In this document: positions 24,344 through 32,695 of the stretch, piece by piece
Layout of the letters: the number at the start of each line of letters is the position of its first letter
Numbering within the stretch: position 1 is the stretch's first letter
DNA from: Gemmata massiliana
GTDB taxonomy: Bacteria > Planctomycetota > Planctomycetia > Gemmatales > Gemmataceae
Direction: 5' to 3'
Assembly: GCF_901538265.1 (NCBI RefSeq)
Contig: NZ_LR593886.1
Span: 3,022,843-3,086,842, forward strand
Length of the DNA stretch: 64,000 nucleotides
Translations under genes and position numbers: made by a program
The notes under the pieces: model-generated
Database searches by the model: none
Told to the model about the DNA's origin: nothing
The model's input: the letters and a program-made list of their open reading frames with translations, nothing else

Positions 24344-27280
24344 TCAGCGGAGCAGGGCGGCGATCGACCCGGCCGCGCGGAGCACCCCGCCGGCCACAGC
24401 CGAGATCCGCTCGATCGTGCTCACCAAGCGGTCCACGCGGTCCTTGCTCGGGGCCGGCTTTGCCAGCTCCTCTTCGATCTTCTCCACGGTCTCCTTCGCG
24501 TCCGCGTGGTCGTCCGGGCTCAATTTTTCCGCGGCGAGTTGCGCCAGCACCTTTTCCAGCAGCTCCTTCAGTTCGCCGTTCGGAGTCCCCTCTTGGTGGG
24601 TATTGGTCTGGTGCGGCTGGTTGATGACTTTGGCCTTGTTGAACTGGATGGAACCGCTGCCCGTGGTTTTGATTTCGTCGCCCATGTGGTTCTCCTGGTG
24701 AGGGGGGTGGGTACTCGGGCCTGTGTTGAACTGGGCGTTCTGAATGTTGAAGACGTTGCCCCTCCCGTCCCCCGGTTCCGGTTCCGGCCTCACGCCGGTG
24801 AGCAGGTCCCGCACGGTGAACAGGACGTTCGTGCCCGGGCACGGCACCCGGGGCACTTTTGTGCGCTCGCAGGTCTCCAGGAACTCGAAGTCGAACGCGG
24901 CGTCGGGTTGCCCGGGGATCTCGACCGGTACCTGGGCGAACACGTCCTTGCCGGGCGCGAGGTTGTTCAGGTCGTGGACCGCGGCGAAGTGGTGGCGGGC
25001 AATGGCCAGGGCGCTGCGGCGCGGCGCCTCGGGGCCGCGCACGGTGACCCAGAGCCGGCGCTTGTGGGGCTCCATCCGCACGAGCACCTCGCACCCTTCG
25101 ATCCCGAGCACGACCCCGTTGAGCCACGCGATCCGGGGGGTCGTCAGGTGCCGGTGCGCGAACACCACGAACCGGGGCAGGAGCCCGCGGGCCGGGGCGT
25201 CCTGGTACTCGTAGCGGAACCGGAGCAGCCCGGGCGCGTCCCACCCCGGGAGGTTCGGTTCGGTGACCGGCACCTGGTTCGGGACGAGGTACCGGTCCCG
25301 GGCCGCCGGGAGCCGGAAGCTGAGCCCGAAGCGCTCCATCATCTCGGCGATGAACGGCCAGCGCTCAGGCGGGTAGTCCTTCGGCGGGAGCCCGGCGAGC
25401 AGCGCGCCGAGTTCGCCGACGGAGAACTCGCCCCCGGCCGCCACGACGGCGGCGTGGGTGAGGATGCGGTACACGGCGGTGGTGAGCCAGTTCGGGTCGA
25501 GCAGCGTGGTGTCGTCGTACTTCACCACCACCCCGATCCGGTCGAGCAGTTCGAGCAGGTTCTCCTGCTCGAGCCGGTCCGTGATGCCCTGGGCGCGGCA
25601 CTTGTCGCGGTACTTGTTGGTGTTCAGGATCGAGGCCCGGCGCGCGGTCTTGGCCAGTTCCTCTTTGACGTTGAAGTAGCTCCGCGGGAACGGGTCCCGG
25701 ACGTGTGGCAGCTCGGCCTGGATCACCTCGACGACGGCCCGGCGCAACTCGTCGATGCCCTGGCCCTTGAACTCGGCCCGGCACGAGGTGCGGACGAAGC
25801 GCTTGATGACGGGGAACTCGCGCCGGAGGCGCTTTTCGTCGGTCTGGAGGTTCTGGTTCCCTTCGTACTTGTTGATGACGACGATGACGGGCACGTCCTC
25901 GAGGGTGCGGGTGCGGATCGAGCGGAGCCAGGCGATCAGGTGGGCCTCCTGCTCGGTCTCGTTCTCCTTGCGGGCGCTGAGGACGACGAGGTACAGGGAC
26001 CGCGCGGTGAGGAAGAACCGGTGGGTCTCGTAGAGCACTTGTTGGCCCCCGAAGTCCCACACGTTGAGGCTCAGGGGGGCATTCCCGGTCGCGTCCCGGT
26101 CCATCTTCCAGTTCGTGACGTCCACGCCCTCGAGGATCGCCACACCGGACGTTTTGGGGGTGTCCCGGCACGGCTCCCCGCGGACCAGGAAGTTGACGAG
26201 GGACGTTTTGCCGACGGCCTCGTTCCCGACGAGGATGAGCTTGGCCTCGTTGAGCATGCGCTTGCCTTCGGTCGCAGTGCGGGAACAGTAGTCGAGGATC
26301 GCCTGGGGGGTCTCCGGGTGCCGGGTCAGTTCGTCCGGGAGATCGAGCCACGAAATGTCCGCCACGTCCAGGTGGCGCAGGTGCGGGAGCTCGCGTAAAG
26401 AGGCGGGCAGGGTTCTCAGCGAAGTGCCGCTGAGCTCCAGGCGCTCCAACTTGTGGGACCGGTTGATGCTCTCGGGCAGGGCGGTTATCTGCTTGCAGTT
26501 CCGGAGGTCGAGGGTGCGGAGATTGGTGAGGTTGCGGGCGAGCTCCGCGACCCCGGCGTCCGTGATCTGGTTACAGTTCCGGAGGTAGAGGGTGTGCAGG
26601 TTCGTGAGGTTGCGGGCGAGCTCCGCGACCCCGGCGTCCGTGATCTTGCCGCACCCGGAGAGGTAGAGGGTGTGCAGGTTGGTGAGGCCGTGCGCGAGTG
26701 CGGTGGCCCCGGCGTCCGTGATCTGGCCGCAGCCGTAGAGGTCGAGCGCGTGCAGGTTGGTGAGGCCGCGCGCGAGTGCAGTGGCCCCGGCGTCCGTGAT
26801 CTGGCCGCAGCCATAGAGGTTGAGCGCGTGCAGGTTGGTGAGGCCGTGCGCGAGTGCCTTGACCCCGGTGTCCGTGATCTGGTTGCAGTTGGAGAGGTCG
26901 AGGGTGCGGAGGTTGGTGAGGCACTGGGCGAGTGCCTTGACCCCGGTGTCCGTGATCTGGGTACAGCTGGAGAGGTAGAGGGCTTGGAGGTTGGTGAGGT
27001 TGCGGGCGAGTGCCGCGACCCCGGCGTCCGAGAGGTCGTGGGAGGCGCTGAGGTCCAGCCGGGAGAGCTTCTTGAGGCGGCGCGCGAACGCGGTGAGCCC
27101 GGCGGAGATCCAGTCCGCGTCGTAGCTCCGGATGCGAAGTTCTTCTACGCCCGAGAACGCGTCCGCGGCGCGGGTCAGGTCCCCGAAATCCCGCTCGGTC
27201 AGTTCCAGCGGGAGCTCGAGGAGCGGGCCGGGGGTTTTGCGATATTTCGCGCGGACGCGTTCGACTTCGGGCGAGGGCAT
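24344..27280 (-). CDS. ROCO-type protein: LRR, Roc GTPase, COR
   Basis: 978 residues. Residues about 50-330 are LRRs of the cysteine-containing class (LYLSSCTQITDTGVKALAQC) ending with RTLPASLRELPHL. Roc GTPase: P-loop LVGNEAVGKTS, switch DFGGQ, NKYEGN as the G4 motif. A COR-like region follows (LLELLDRIGVVVKYDD, DPNWLTTAVYRILT, RFGLSF). The tail has a glycine/asparagine linker (NVFNIQNAQFNTGP, GSGSIQFNKAKVINQ), a helical segment (ELKELLEKVLAQLAAEK) and the hydrophobic end SAVAGGVLRAAGSIAALLR. Probably a nucleotide-switched sensor; the tail resembles C-termini of bacterial conflict/NTPase sensors, which is an inference. Confidence 0.88.
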   Translation of the reverse strand: MPSPEVERVRAKYRKTPGPLLELPLELTERDFGDLTRAADAFSGVEELRIRSYDADWISAGLTAFARRLKKLSRLDLSASHDLSDAGVAALARNLTNLQALYLSSCTQITDTGVKALAQCLTNLRTLDLSNCNQITDTGVKALAHGLTNLHALNLYGCGQITDAGATALARGLTNLHALDLYGCGQITDAGATALAHGLTNLHTLYLSGCGKITDAGVAELARNLTNLHTLYLRNCNQITDAGVAELARNLTNLRTLDLRNCKQITALPESINRSHKLERLELSGTSLRTLPASLRELPHLRHLDVADISWLDLPDELTRHPETPQAILDYCSRTATEGKRMLNEAKLILVGNEAVGKTSLVNFLVRGEPCRDTPKTSGVAILEGVDVTNWKMDRDATGNAPLSLNVWDFGGQQVLYETHRFFLTARSLYLVVLSARKENETEQEAHLIAWLRSIRTRTLEDVPVIVVINKYEGNQNLQTDEKRLRREFPVIKRFVRTSCRAEFKGQGIDELRRAVVEVIQAELPHVRDPFPRSYFNVKEELAKTARRASILNTNKYRDKCRAQGITDRLEQENLLELLDRIGVVVKYDDTTLLDPNWLTTAVYRILTHAAVVAAGGEFSVGELGALLAGLPPKDYPPERWPFIAEMMERFGLSFRLPAARDRYLVPNQVPVTEPNLPGWDAPGLLRFRYEYQDAPARGLLPRFVVFAHRHLTTPRIAWLNGVVLGIEGCEVLVRMEPHKRRLWVTVRGPEAPRRSALAIARHHFAAVHDLNNLAPGKDVFAQVPVEIPGQPDAAFDFEFLETCERTKVPRVPCPGTNVLFTVRDLLTGVRPEPEPGDGRGNVFNIQNAQFNTGPSTHPPHQENHMGDEIKTTGSGSIQFNKAKVINQPHQTNTHQEGTPNGELKELLEKVLAQLAAEKLSPDDHADAKETVEKIEEELAKPAPSKDRVDRLVSTIERISAVAGGVLRAAGSIAALLR

Positions 27281-27910
27281 GTGCGACTCCGCGGGTGACG
27301 CACCGACAACTGTACCGCACCGCGAGTGCGTCTGTCACGATAAATCGTATTGGTGAGTGTTGTGATGGGTCGTTCGGGTTCGAATGGGAACTCGCTTGTT
27401 GGTGGGGCGGCACATTTCGTTTTTTGGACTTGCGCTCGTGTGCTGATCGTGTGTATAATTGCTTTAACGTGGCGGGCCGCTTATTGAGGGGAGCGCGGGT
27501 GTGGCGTGCAAATGTTAGCTGTTGGGGGCGGCGGGCATCGTTTTTCCCGGGAGAAATCGAGGTGCGCGGCGCCCGGTCCGGACGTGTTAGCAAATGTTAG
27601 CTGGGCGGCGGGGCAGGGTGGATGGGTTCACCGCAGAGGGCACGAGAGGGCGCGGAGAAGAAAACGAGCGCGTGGTCGTTCTTGCCTTTCCTCTGCGCTC
27701 TCCGCGCCCTCTGCGGTGAAACACTTGGCGGGTGCGAGCGATCACCAAGCGGGCGATTTCGTCCCAACACCCCATAATCCGGAACGGCACCGGAGGTCGC
27801 AACCGAGGGCACGGTGGGCACGGTCGCGGACGCGGTTCAAAGGGTGCGGGCCGGTTGCAACGCCTACGCGGGCGGTATGTGCCACTCGCCTACCAACTCG
27901 GCACGCGATA
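27281..27910. other. Gene-free stretch upstream of the ROCO gene
   Basis: No coding frame is convincing. It holds the ROCO promoter region (27281-27480 is relatively AT-rich), and a full dispersed inverted repeat at 27627-27722 listed separately. Confidence 0.5.
27627..27722. repeat. Dispersed inverted repeat, full copy
   Basis: GTTCACCGCAGAGGGCACGA on the left is mirrored by CGCCCTCTGCGGTGAAAC on the right, with GCGCGGAG / CTCTGCGCTCTC inside. Loop sequence differs from the other copies. Confidence 0.78.
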
Positions 27911-28537
27911 CTACGGCGCGTCGGGGGAAACGGGCCACGAGTACGGGTCCGGATCGTCGCTCGGTTCGGTCCGGCGGCGCGCGCCGACGCCCCGCCGGTT
28001 CAACTCGGCAATGAACTCCCGCACTTCGGACGGGTGAAAGGCCAAATTCATGAACTGGAACGTCACGCACTTCCCGTAAATGCTGGTGACGAACAATCGA
28101 CCCTCTCTGGCCGTCTGTAGAACTCCGGAGGTGAGCTGGCTGAAACCGCGCTCGACCGCGTTGAGCGGCTGGCCGAAAACGACCGACGCGAGTTCGTGGA
28201 TCTGGTACCGCCGCTCGATCACCACGCCCCGCGCGCCCCGGCCCCGGAAGGTGACCACGGTGCCCTCAATGCCCAGGTACGAGCGCGACAACTGGTGCGC
28301 GTTCCACCAGACCCAGCTCCCGCACATCAAAAGGGAGATGGGCACACCGACCGCGTTGGCGATCGGGCGGACCAGCCCGGGGCGCACGTTCCCTTCCAGC
28401 GCGAAGAGCACGGCGCACGTCACGAGTAGCCAGTAGACGAGCGCGCTCGCAACAACGGCGCGCCAACAGAACGACAACCAGGCGAGTGCCAACGTTCCTC
28501 GGCTGTGTGCGACCACGCGAACTGTTCTCTCGGTCAT
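27911..28537 (-). CDS. Two-helix membrane protein with PH-like domain
   Basis: 208 residues. N-terminal LALAWLSFCWRAVVASALVY and LLVTCAVLFALEG segments, a third around ANAVGVPISLLMCGSWVWW, then a soluble part that alternates short strands (SYLGIEGTVVTFRG, VVIERRYQIHELASVVF, GRLFVTSIYGKCVTFQFM) and one helix (SEVREFIAELNRRG). This resembles bacterial PH-domain (bPH) membrane proteins, but the match is by pattern only. It is 38 bases from the 28576 gene, which is downstream. Confidence 0.62.
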   Translation of the reverse strand: MTERTVRVVAHSRGTLALAWLSFCWRAVVASALVYWLLVTCAVLFALEGNVRPGLVRPIANAVGVPISLLMCGSWVWWNAHQLSRSYLGIEGTVVTFRGRGARGVVIERRYQIHELASVVFGQPLNAVERGFSQLTSGVLQTAREGRLFVTSIYGKCVTFQFMNLAFHPSEVREFIAELNRRGVGARRRTEPSDDPDPYSWPVSPDAP

Positions 28538-28575
28538 TTGCGTACCAACAGGAACCCGGGTATGGGCAGATTGAT

Positions 28576-28881
28576 TTACTTCTTCGGGCGCTTGAAGACC
28601 ATTTGGACCGTGAGCGCCCTGGCGCCCCCGGGCAGGCGCGTGGCGTGGTCGCCCGGTGCCCCGATCAGCTCCCAGCCCTCGTCGCCGAGCTTGTTCAGCG
28701 CTTTCTCGGCCTTTTCGTTATCGATGTCGATCTGTGCGACCTTGTACTCCCACTTCGGCGCCGCGGCACCGGCTGCCTTCTCGTTCCGCTCCTGCGCCGC
28801 CGACGAGCCCAGCCCCGACCAGCACACGGCACCAACGGCGAACAGCGCGACGGCCGCGAACAGACGGTAGGACAGTTTCAC
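28576..28881 (-). CDS. Exported DUF4177-like protein
   Basis: 101 residues from a GTG at 28881. Signal peptide KLSYRLFAAVALFAVGAVCW...SSAAQ. The mature domain has PKWEYKVAQIDID, KALNKLGDEGWELIGAPG and LTVQMVFKRPKK, the pattern of DUF4177 (WEYKVv...LNelGaeGWELv...FKR). Small periplasmic protein of unknown role. Confidence 0.8.
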   Translation of the reverse strand: MKLSYRLFAAVALFAVGAVCWSGLGSSAAQERNEKAAGAAAPKWEYKVAQIDIDNEKAEKALNKLGDEGWELIGAPGDHATRLPGGARALTVQMVFKRPKK

Positions 28882-29034
28882 GGGTATACTCCAGAGGTTA
28901 AGAAACCGACCACAGGATACCCGATCGTTCCGGCGCCGGAACAACCGAGTTCAGCAACACAAAATGAATCGATGGATGGTGTCGGTTTATCGGGCGCGAT
29001 AGAGTGATCGCCCCCGTGCCCCGGAGATTCGGTC

Positions 29035-29283
29035 ATGCGAACCGTCTGGCGCGTACTCGCCGTGCTGGTGGCCCTCGGCTCCGTCGGTGCCCTGGCGCTG
29101 TCCTGGCTCGGGATGATGTTCTCGTTCAGCGATTACGCCGACCCCGATCACGCGCCCGCGGACCGGTTCGTCTTCCGGCTCGTCGCGTGCGCGGGGCTAC
29201 TCGGTTTGGTCGGATCGATCCTGGTGCTGTGGTGCACGCGCCGGAGCGCTTCGCGCGGATGGCACCCGGGCACGCACAAATGA
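29035..29283 (+). CDS. Small membrane protein
   Basis: 82 residues. Two hydrophobic helices: VWRVLAVLVALGSVGALALS and FRLVACAGLLGLVGSILVLW, joined by an acidic loop (SDYADPDHAPADR). C-terminus basic (CTRRSASRGW). No family recognised. Confidence 0.6.
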   Translation: MRTVWRVLAVLVALGSVGALALSWLGMMFSFSDYADPDHAPADRFVFRLVACAGLLGLVGSILVLWCTRRSASRGWHPGTHK

Positions 29284-29365
29284 GAAATGACCGCGCGCGC
29301 TTGCACGGGAGGCGGGATCGGGGATGATGTGGTACCCCGCCGGCCAGCCGCACACCAGGTAAGCG

Positions 29366-29893
29366 ATGCGAATGCCCGTCCTGCTCGCGCTCGGCACCGT
29401 CCCCGTTTTGGTCGCGATGTGCCTCGGCTGTTCGTCCCCGGACCGGTCGCGCCCGCGGTTCGATTACGCGCTCGACATCGGCGACGGGTGGACCGCGCAC
29501 GTCTGGAGCTCCCAAACCGAGGACGCGCGGTCCGTGCCCGAACACGATCCCGACGCGCCGATGGTCTACTGCTCCCTCGAGCACCACGGGCTGAAGGTGG
29601 TGCCCATCCAGTGGATCGACCACGACAGCGGCGGCGCGTACCAGTTCGAGGCCCTGCGCGCGGACAACGGCCGGCTGGTCTGCGTGTACGAAGTGAACCG
29701 GTACGCGGATTACTGTTCGCTGGCCGTGCTGTACGACGCCGACAGCGGCGAGTGCTGGCGCGGCGCCGCGGCCAACTGGCGCACCGACCCTGCGGTGGCG
29801 GCGAAGTGGCGCGAGCGGTTCGCGCGCGTGGCCCGCGAGCACCCGCACTTCCGGGTTCCCACCGCCCTTTTACCGGACGCCCCCGCGCGGTAG
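29366..29893 (+). CDS. Putative lipoprotein
   Basis: 175 residues. N-terminal hydrophobic core LLALGTVPVLVAMCLGCSSP with lipobox-like LGC, giving a lipidated Cys at about residue 22. The mature domain is beta-rich (FDYALDIGDGWTAHVW, KVVPIQWIDHDSGGAYQFEA, LVCVYEVNRYADYCSLAVLY) and ends in a helix (AVAAKWRERFARVAREH). Surface or periplasmic location expected; function unknown. Confidence 0.7.
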   Translation: MRMPVLLALGTVPVLVAMCLGCSSPDRSRPRFDYALDIGDGWTAHVWSSQTEDARSVPEHDPDAPMVYCSLEHHGLKVVPIQWIDHDSGGAYQFEALRADNGRLVCVYEVNRYADYCSLAVLYDADSGECWRGAAANWRTDPAVAAKWRERFARVAREHPHFRVPTALLPDAPAR

Positions 29894-29905
29894 AGCGGGA
29901 GCGGA

Positions 29906-29950
29906 TTTCACCGCAGAGGGCACGAGAGGGCGCAGAGGAAAGGCAAGAAC
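29906..29950. repeat. Single arm of the dispersed inverted repeat
   Basis: TTTCACCGCAGAGGGCACGA, GAGGGCGCAGAGGAAAGGC. It directly precedes MTEAEWLA copy 11; the right arm is missing. Confidence 0.65.
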
Positions 29951-29989
29951 GGGTTCCCCTCCGCCTGGGAGCGGCTCACGAGGTGACCG

Positions 29990-30676
29990 ATGACCGAAGC
30001 GGAATGGCTGGCGTGTCTGGAACTGAGTCAATTGGCCGAGTGGCATCCGGATGCTGCGTCCGACCGTAAGGCACGGAAAGCGAGACTCTTTACCGTTGCG
30101 TGCTGCCGAAGAATCTGGGGTTTGATTGATCAGCCTGAACTCAGGGCGGCGGTCGAGGAAGCTGAGCGATTCGCCGACGGGTTGGTTTCGCAAGAGGAGC
30201 TTTGGGCAACACACTTAACCACGCCTTACGAAGTGGCCAAGCACGACGTTTGTAACGCAGTTGGATACACTCTCGTCGGCGGTGACCGAGCGTTGTACTT
30301 TTGGGAAGCTACGCATGGGGCTCGCTTTGCTCGAACTGCTACTGTCGGAAGTCGTGATCCATTGCCTATACAGGAACAAGAACAGCAGCGCCTCGCACTT
30401 TTAAAGACAGAAGAGCAGGAGCAAGGGAAATATTTTCATTGCGTGTTTGGGAACCCGTTCCGCCCCGTGGCCTTCTCCCCTTCGTGGAGCACCTCCACCG
30501 TTCACTCACTCGCTTCGCAGATGTACGAGTCGCGTGACTTTAGCGCGATGCCGATTCTGGGGGATGCGCTCCAGGACGCCGGCTGCGCGAGCGCCGATGT
30601 ACTGAACCACTGCCGGGGCGAGGGGCCGCATGTGCGCGGGTGCTGGGTCGTGGATTTGTTGCTGGGGAAGGAGTAG
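29990..30676 (+). CDS. MTEAEWLA family protein, copy 11
   Basis: 228 residues from the ATG at 29990. MTEAEWLACLELSQLAEW, an insertion (SDRKARKARLF), VACCRRIWGLID, AERFADG. The middle is unusually AT-richer and aromatic (YEVAKHDVCNAVGYTLVGG). C-module HCVFGNPFRPVAFSPSW is followed by STSTVHSLASQMYESRDFS, so the usual R of WRTST is S. The Cys/His tail is intact. Confidence 0.8.
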   Translation: MTEAEWLACLELSQLAEWHPDAASDRKARKARLFTVACCRRIWGLIDQPELRAAVEEAERFADGLVSQEELWATHLTTPYEVAKHDVCNAVGYTLVGGDRALYFWEATHGARFARTATVGSRDPLPIQEQEQQRLALLKTEEQEQGKYFHCVFGNPFRPVAFSPSWSTSTVHSLASQMYESRDFSAMPILGDALQDAGCASADVLNHCRGEGPHVRGCWVVDLLLGKE

Positions 30677-30704
30677 CGGCGAACGGGGTGTGCCCGGTTA
30701 ATGC

Positions 30705-30729
30705 CCCGGGTCGCGTGCCGCGACCCGGG
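30705..30729. terminator. Convergent terminator hairpin
   Basis: CCCGGGTCG-CGTGC-CGACCCGGG. Lies between the stop of copy 11 and the stop of the amylase gene. Confidence 0.7.
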
Positions 30730-30780
30730 CTGTGTTATGCAACTTCTTCGACGTAGAAAACCGAAACACAAGCGGCGGGC

Positions 30781-32322
30781 TCAGTCGAGCCACTCGTCCG
30801 GCACGTTGATGTCCTCCGGCTTCTTGTACTCGGGCACCGGGAAGGCGTCCTTCTTCGGGGCCTGGCGCGGCTCGGGGTTGTCGGGTAGGGCGACCCACAC
30901 CTTCCACCCCTCGCCCGCCGCGTACTCCCGGTAGCCGTTGTACCCCGACGCGGACGGTTGCCAGTCGTTGTCGGTCCCGCCCACGCGGACGTACAGATCG
31001 CCCGTGCGCCCCTGCACCCGGGCCGCGTACACCTTTTTCTCTTTGGCGTTCTGCTGCACGAAGAGCGCGCTCCCGGCGTGGACCCCGGCCACCTTGCGCG
31101 CGTTGACGAGGGCCGCAATGCGCTGCCGCAACTTCAGCCCCCAGTCGAAGTAGTGCTTCCAGTACACCGTGGGGACGCCGGGGTGCGTCAGGATGTAGGC
31201 GTACCCCTGTTCGACCTCCCAGCCGTTGGCGAAGCTGTCCCGCTCGTGGTTCTGCTCGGGGTTACCGTCCTCGTCCGTGCGGGAGCCGGTGTCGTGGTTC
31301 TCCAGGAACGTCACCGACCGCTGCTTCCACGGCTTGCCGTCGGTGTTGTCGCCCGCCATCCCCAGGCCGTTGTCCAGGCCGTACCAGTTGCGGTACTTCC
31401 CTTTATTGTCCTTCAGGGCGAACTGGGCGGAGAAGTCGAACACGGCACTCGCCGTTTTGAGCTCGTTCGGGGTGGTAGCGGTGTTCCAGATCCACCCGCG
31501 CTGCTCGCCGTGCTTGTCCCAGTCGTACTCGCCGACGGAGAAGGTGGGGGTGGTGCGCTTGTTGTAAAGCGCCACCCACTTGGCGTGGTACCCGTGTACC
31601 ATGTCGTACCGCCACCCGCGGTAGCCGGCCGACTGGAGCTGTTTGAGGTACTTGATGATGTCCGTGCGGACCTGCTTGTTGGTGTGGTCGATGTCCCGGA
31701 AGGAGCCGTACTGGAACGTGGTCCCCCCGTGCTGCGTGTACTGAGCGGGGCGCTCTTCCGGCGCGCCGCGCTTGGCGACGGGCGTGTTCACGACCTCGGA
31801 ATTCGGGTTACTGAACGCCTCGTCGTCGCGGCATATTGCCGAGGTGTCCCAGTTGGGGTTGACGAAGTCCGCCCACTTCGTGTTGCCGTCGCGGTGGTTG
31901 ATGACGATGTCGGCGACCGGCTCGACCCCGTTCTTCAGCAACTCCTCCAGCATCGCCCGGTGCGCATTGAAGTCGCCGTAGCTGTTGTCGAGCTTCCAGT
32001 ACTGTTTCGGGTTGTAGCCGGCGCTGCGCTCCCCGGCGTAACTGGGCGGCGGGAGCCAGATGAGGTCGAAGCGCCCGTCGCGGACGGCGCCGGCTTGCTC
32101 CTTGACGATCTGGTACCACCGCTTGGTGCCGAACCGGGCGAAGCGCGGGTCGGAGTCCCCGTGGCGGTAGGACTCCCAGTAGAACCCTTGGAGCATCACC
32201 CGGTCGTCATCGAACCCGCTCTGGGCGCGTGCCCAGCCCGGTGCGGCAACCGCGACGAGGGCGACGATCACGGAACGCGCAAACAACTTCACGGAAGTAC
32301 TCCGTATGGGGAAACGGAACAC
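30781..32322 (-). CDS. Exported alpha-amylase (GH13)
   Basis: 513 residues (503 if the GTG at 32292 is the start, which gives a more typical signal peptide KLFARSVIVALVAVAAPGWARA). The four GH13 regions are visible: VADIVINH, GWRYDMVHGY (nucleophile Asp), GEYDWDKHG (acid/base Glu) and FLENHDTGS (stabilising Asp). MLQGFYWES and IWLPPPS fit the plant-like GH13_6 group. It should cleave alpha-1,4-glucans outside the cytoplasm. The C-terminal part has a beta domain (VYAARVQGRTGDLYVRVGG). No sugar transporter is adjacent. Confidence 0.92.
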   Translation of the reverse strand: MFRFPIRSTSVKLFARSVIVALVAVAAPGWARAQSGFDDDRVMLQGFYWESYRHGDSDPRFARFGTKRWYQIVKEQAGAVRDGRFDLIWLPPPSYAGERSAGYNPKQYWKLDNSYGDFNAHRAMLEELLKNGVEPVADIVINHRDGNTKWADFVNPNWDTSAICRDDEAFSNPNSEVVNTPVAKRGAPEERPAQYTQHGGTTFQYGSFRDIDHTNKQVRTDIIKYLKQLQSAGYRGWRYDMVHGYHAKWVALYNKRTTPTFSVGEYDWDKHGEQRGWIWNTATTPNELKTASAVFDFSAQFALKDNKGKYRNWYGLDNGLGMAGDNTDGKPWKQRSVTFLENHDTGSRTDEDGNPEQNHERDSFANGWEVEQGYAYILTHPGVPTVYWKHYFDWGLKLRQRIAALVNARKVAGVHAGSALFVQQNAKEKKVYAARVQGRTGDLYVRVGGTDNDWQPSASGYNGYREYAAGEGWKVWVALPDNPEPRQAPKKDAFPVPEYKKPEDINVPDEWLD

Positions 32323-32469
32323 GTGGGGCTCGGTATTTGTACCCGATCAACGAAATCGTCCATAAGAGAAAATACATGATCGTGTTTCGTGCAGCGGAAT
32401 TCACCAGAATTTTGATCTTTGCAAATCAAGCACGAGGGCGGTCGCTACTAACGGGGACACGTGAAGCGT

Positions 32470-32563
32470 GTTTCGCCGCAGAGGGCGCGGAGCACGCAGA
32501 GAAGCACGAGCGGCCTTGAGCGGTTCGGCTTTGGTTCTTCTCCGTGCCCCCCTGCGGTGAAAT
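32470..32563. repeat. Dispersed inverted repeat in a gene-free gap
   Basis: The gap 32323-32695 has no gene. TTTCGCCGCAGAGGGCGCGG and CCCCCCTGCGGTGAAATCG mark a copy with unequal arms, followed by two further partial right arms (TTCGCGGTGAAATC, TTCAGCGGTAAGATC), so the right end is triplicated. Confidence 0.68.
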
Positions 32564-32695
32564 CGTCTTTATCACCTCTCTTCGCGGTGAAATCCTCTCT
32601 TCAGCGGTAAGATCATCTTTTTCCGAATTCCGGGACGCTGGGGCGCCCGGGCGGGCTCTATTCAGGTAGACGCTACAGCGGAACGGAGGTCGCGC

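Noticed and set aside
23744-26398. 884-codon plus-strand frame opposite the ROCO gene
   Set aside because: Antisense shadow of GC-rich coding DNA; no domain, and it crosses a terminator repeat.
30958-32379. 473-codon plus-strand frame opposite the amylase
   Set aside because: Shadow frame; all GH13 motifs are on the minus strand.
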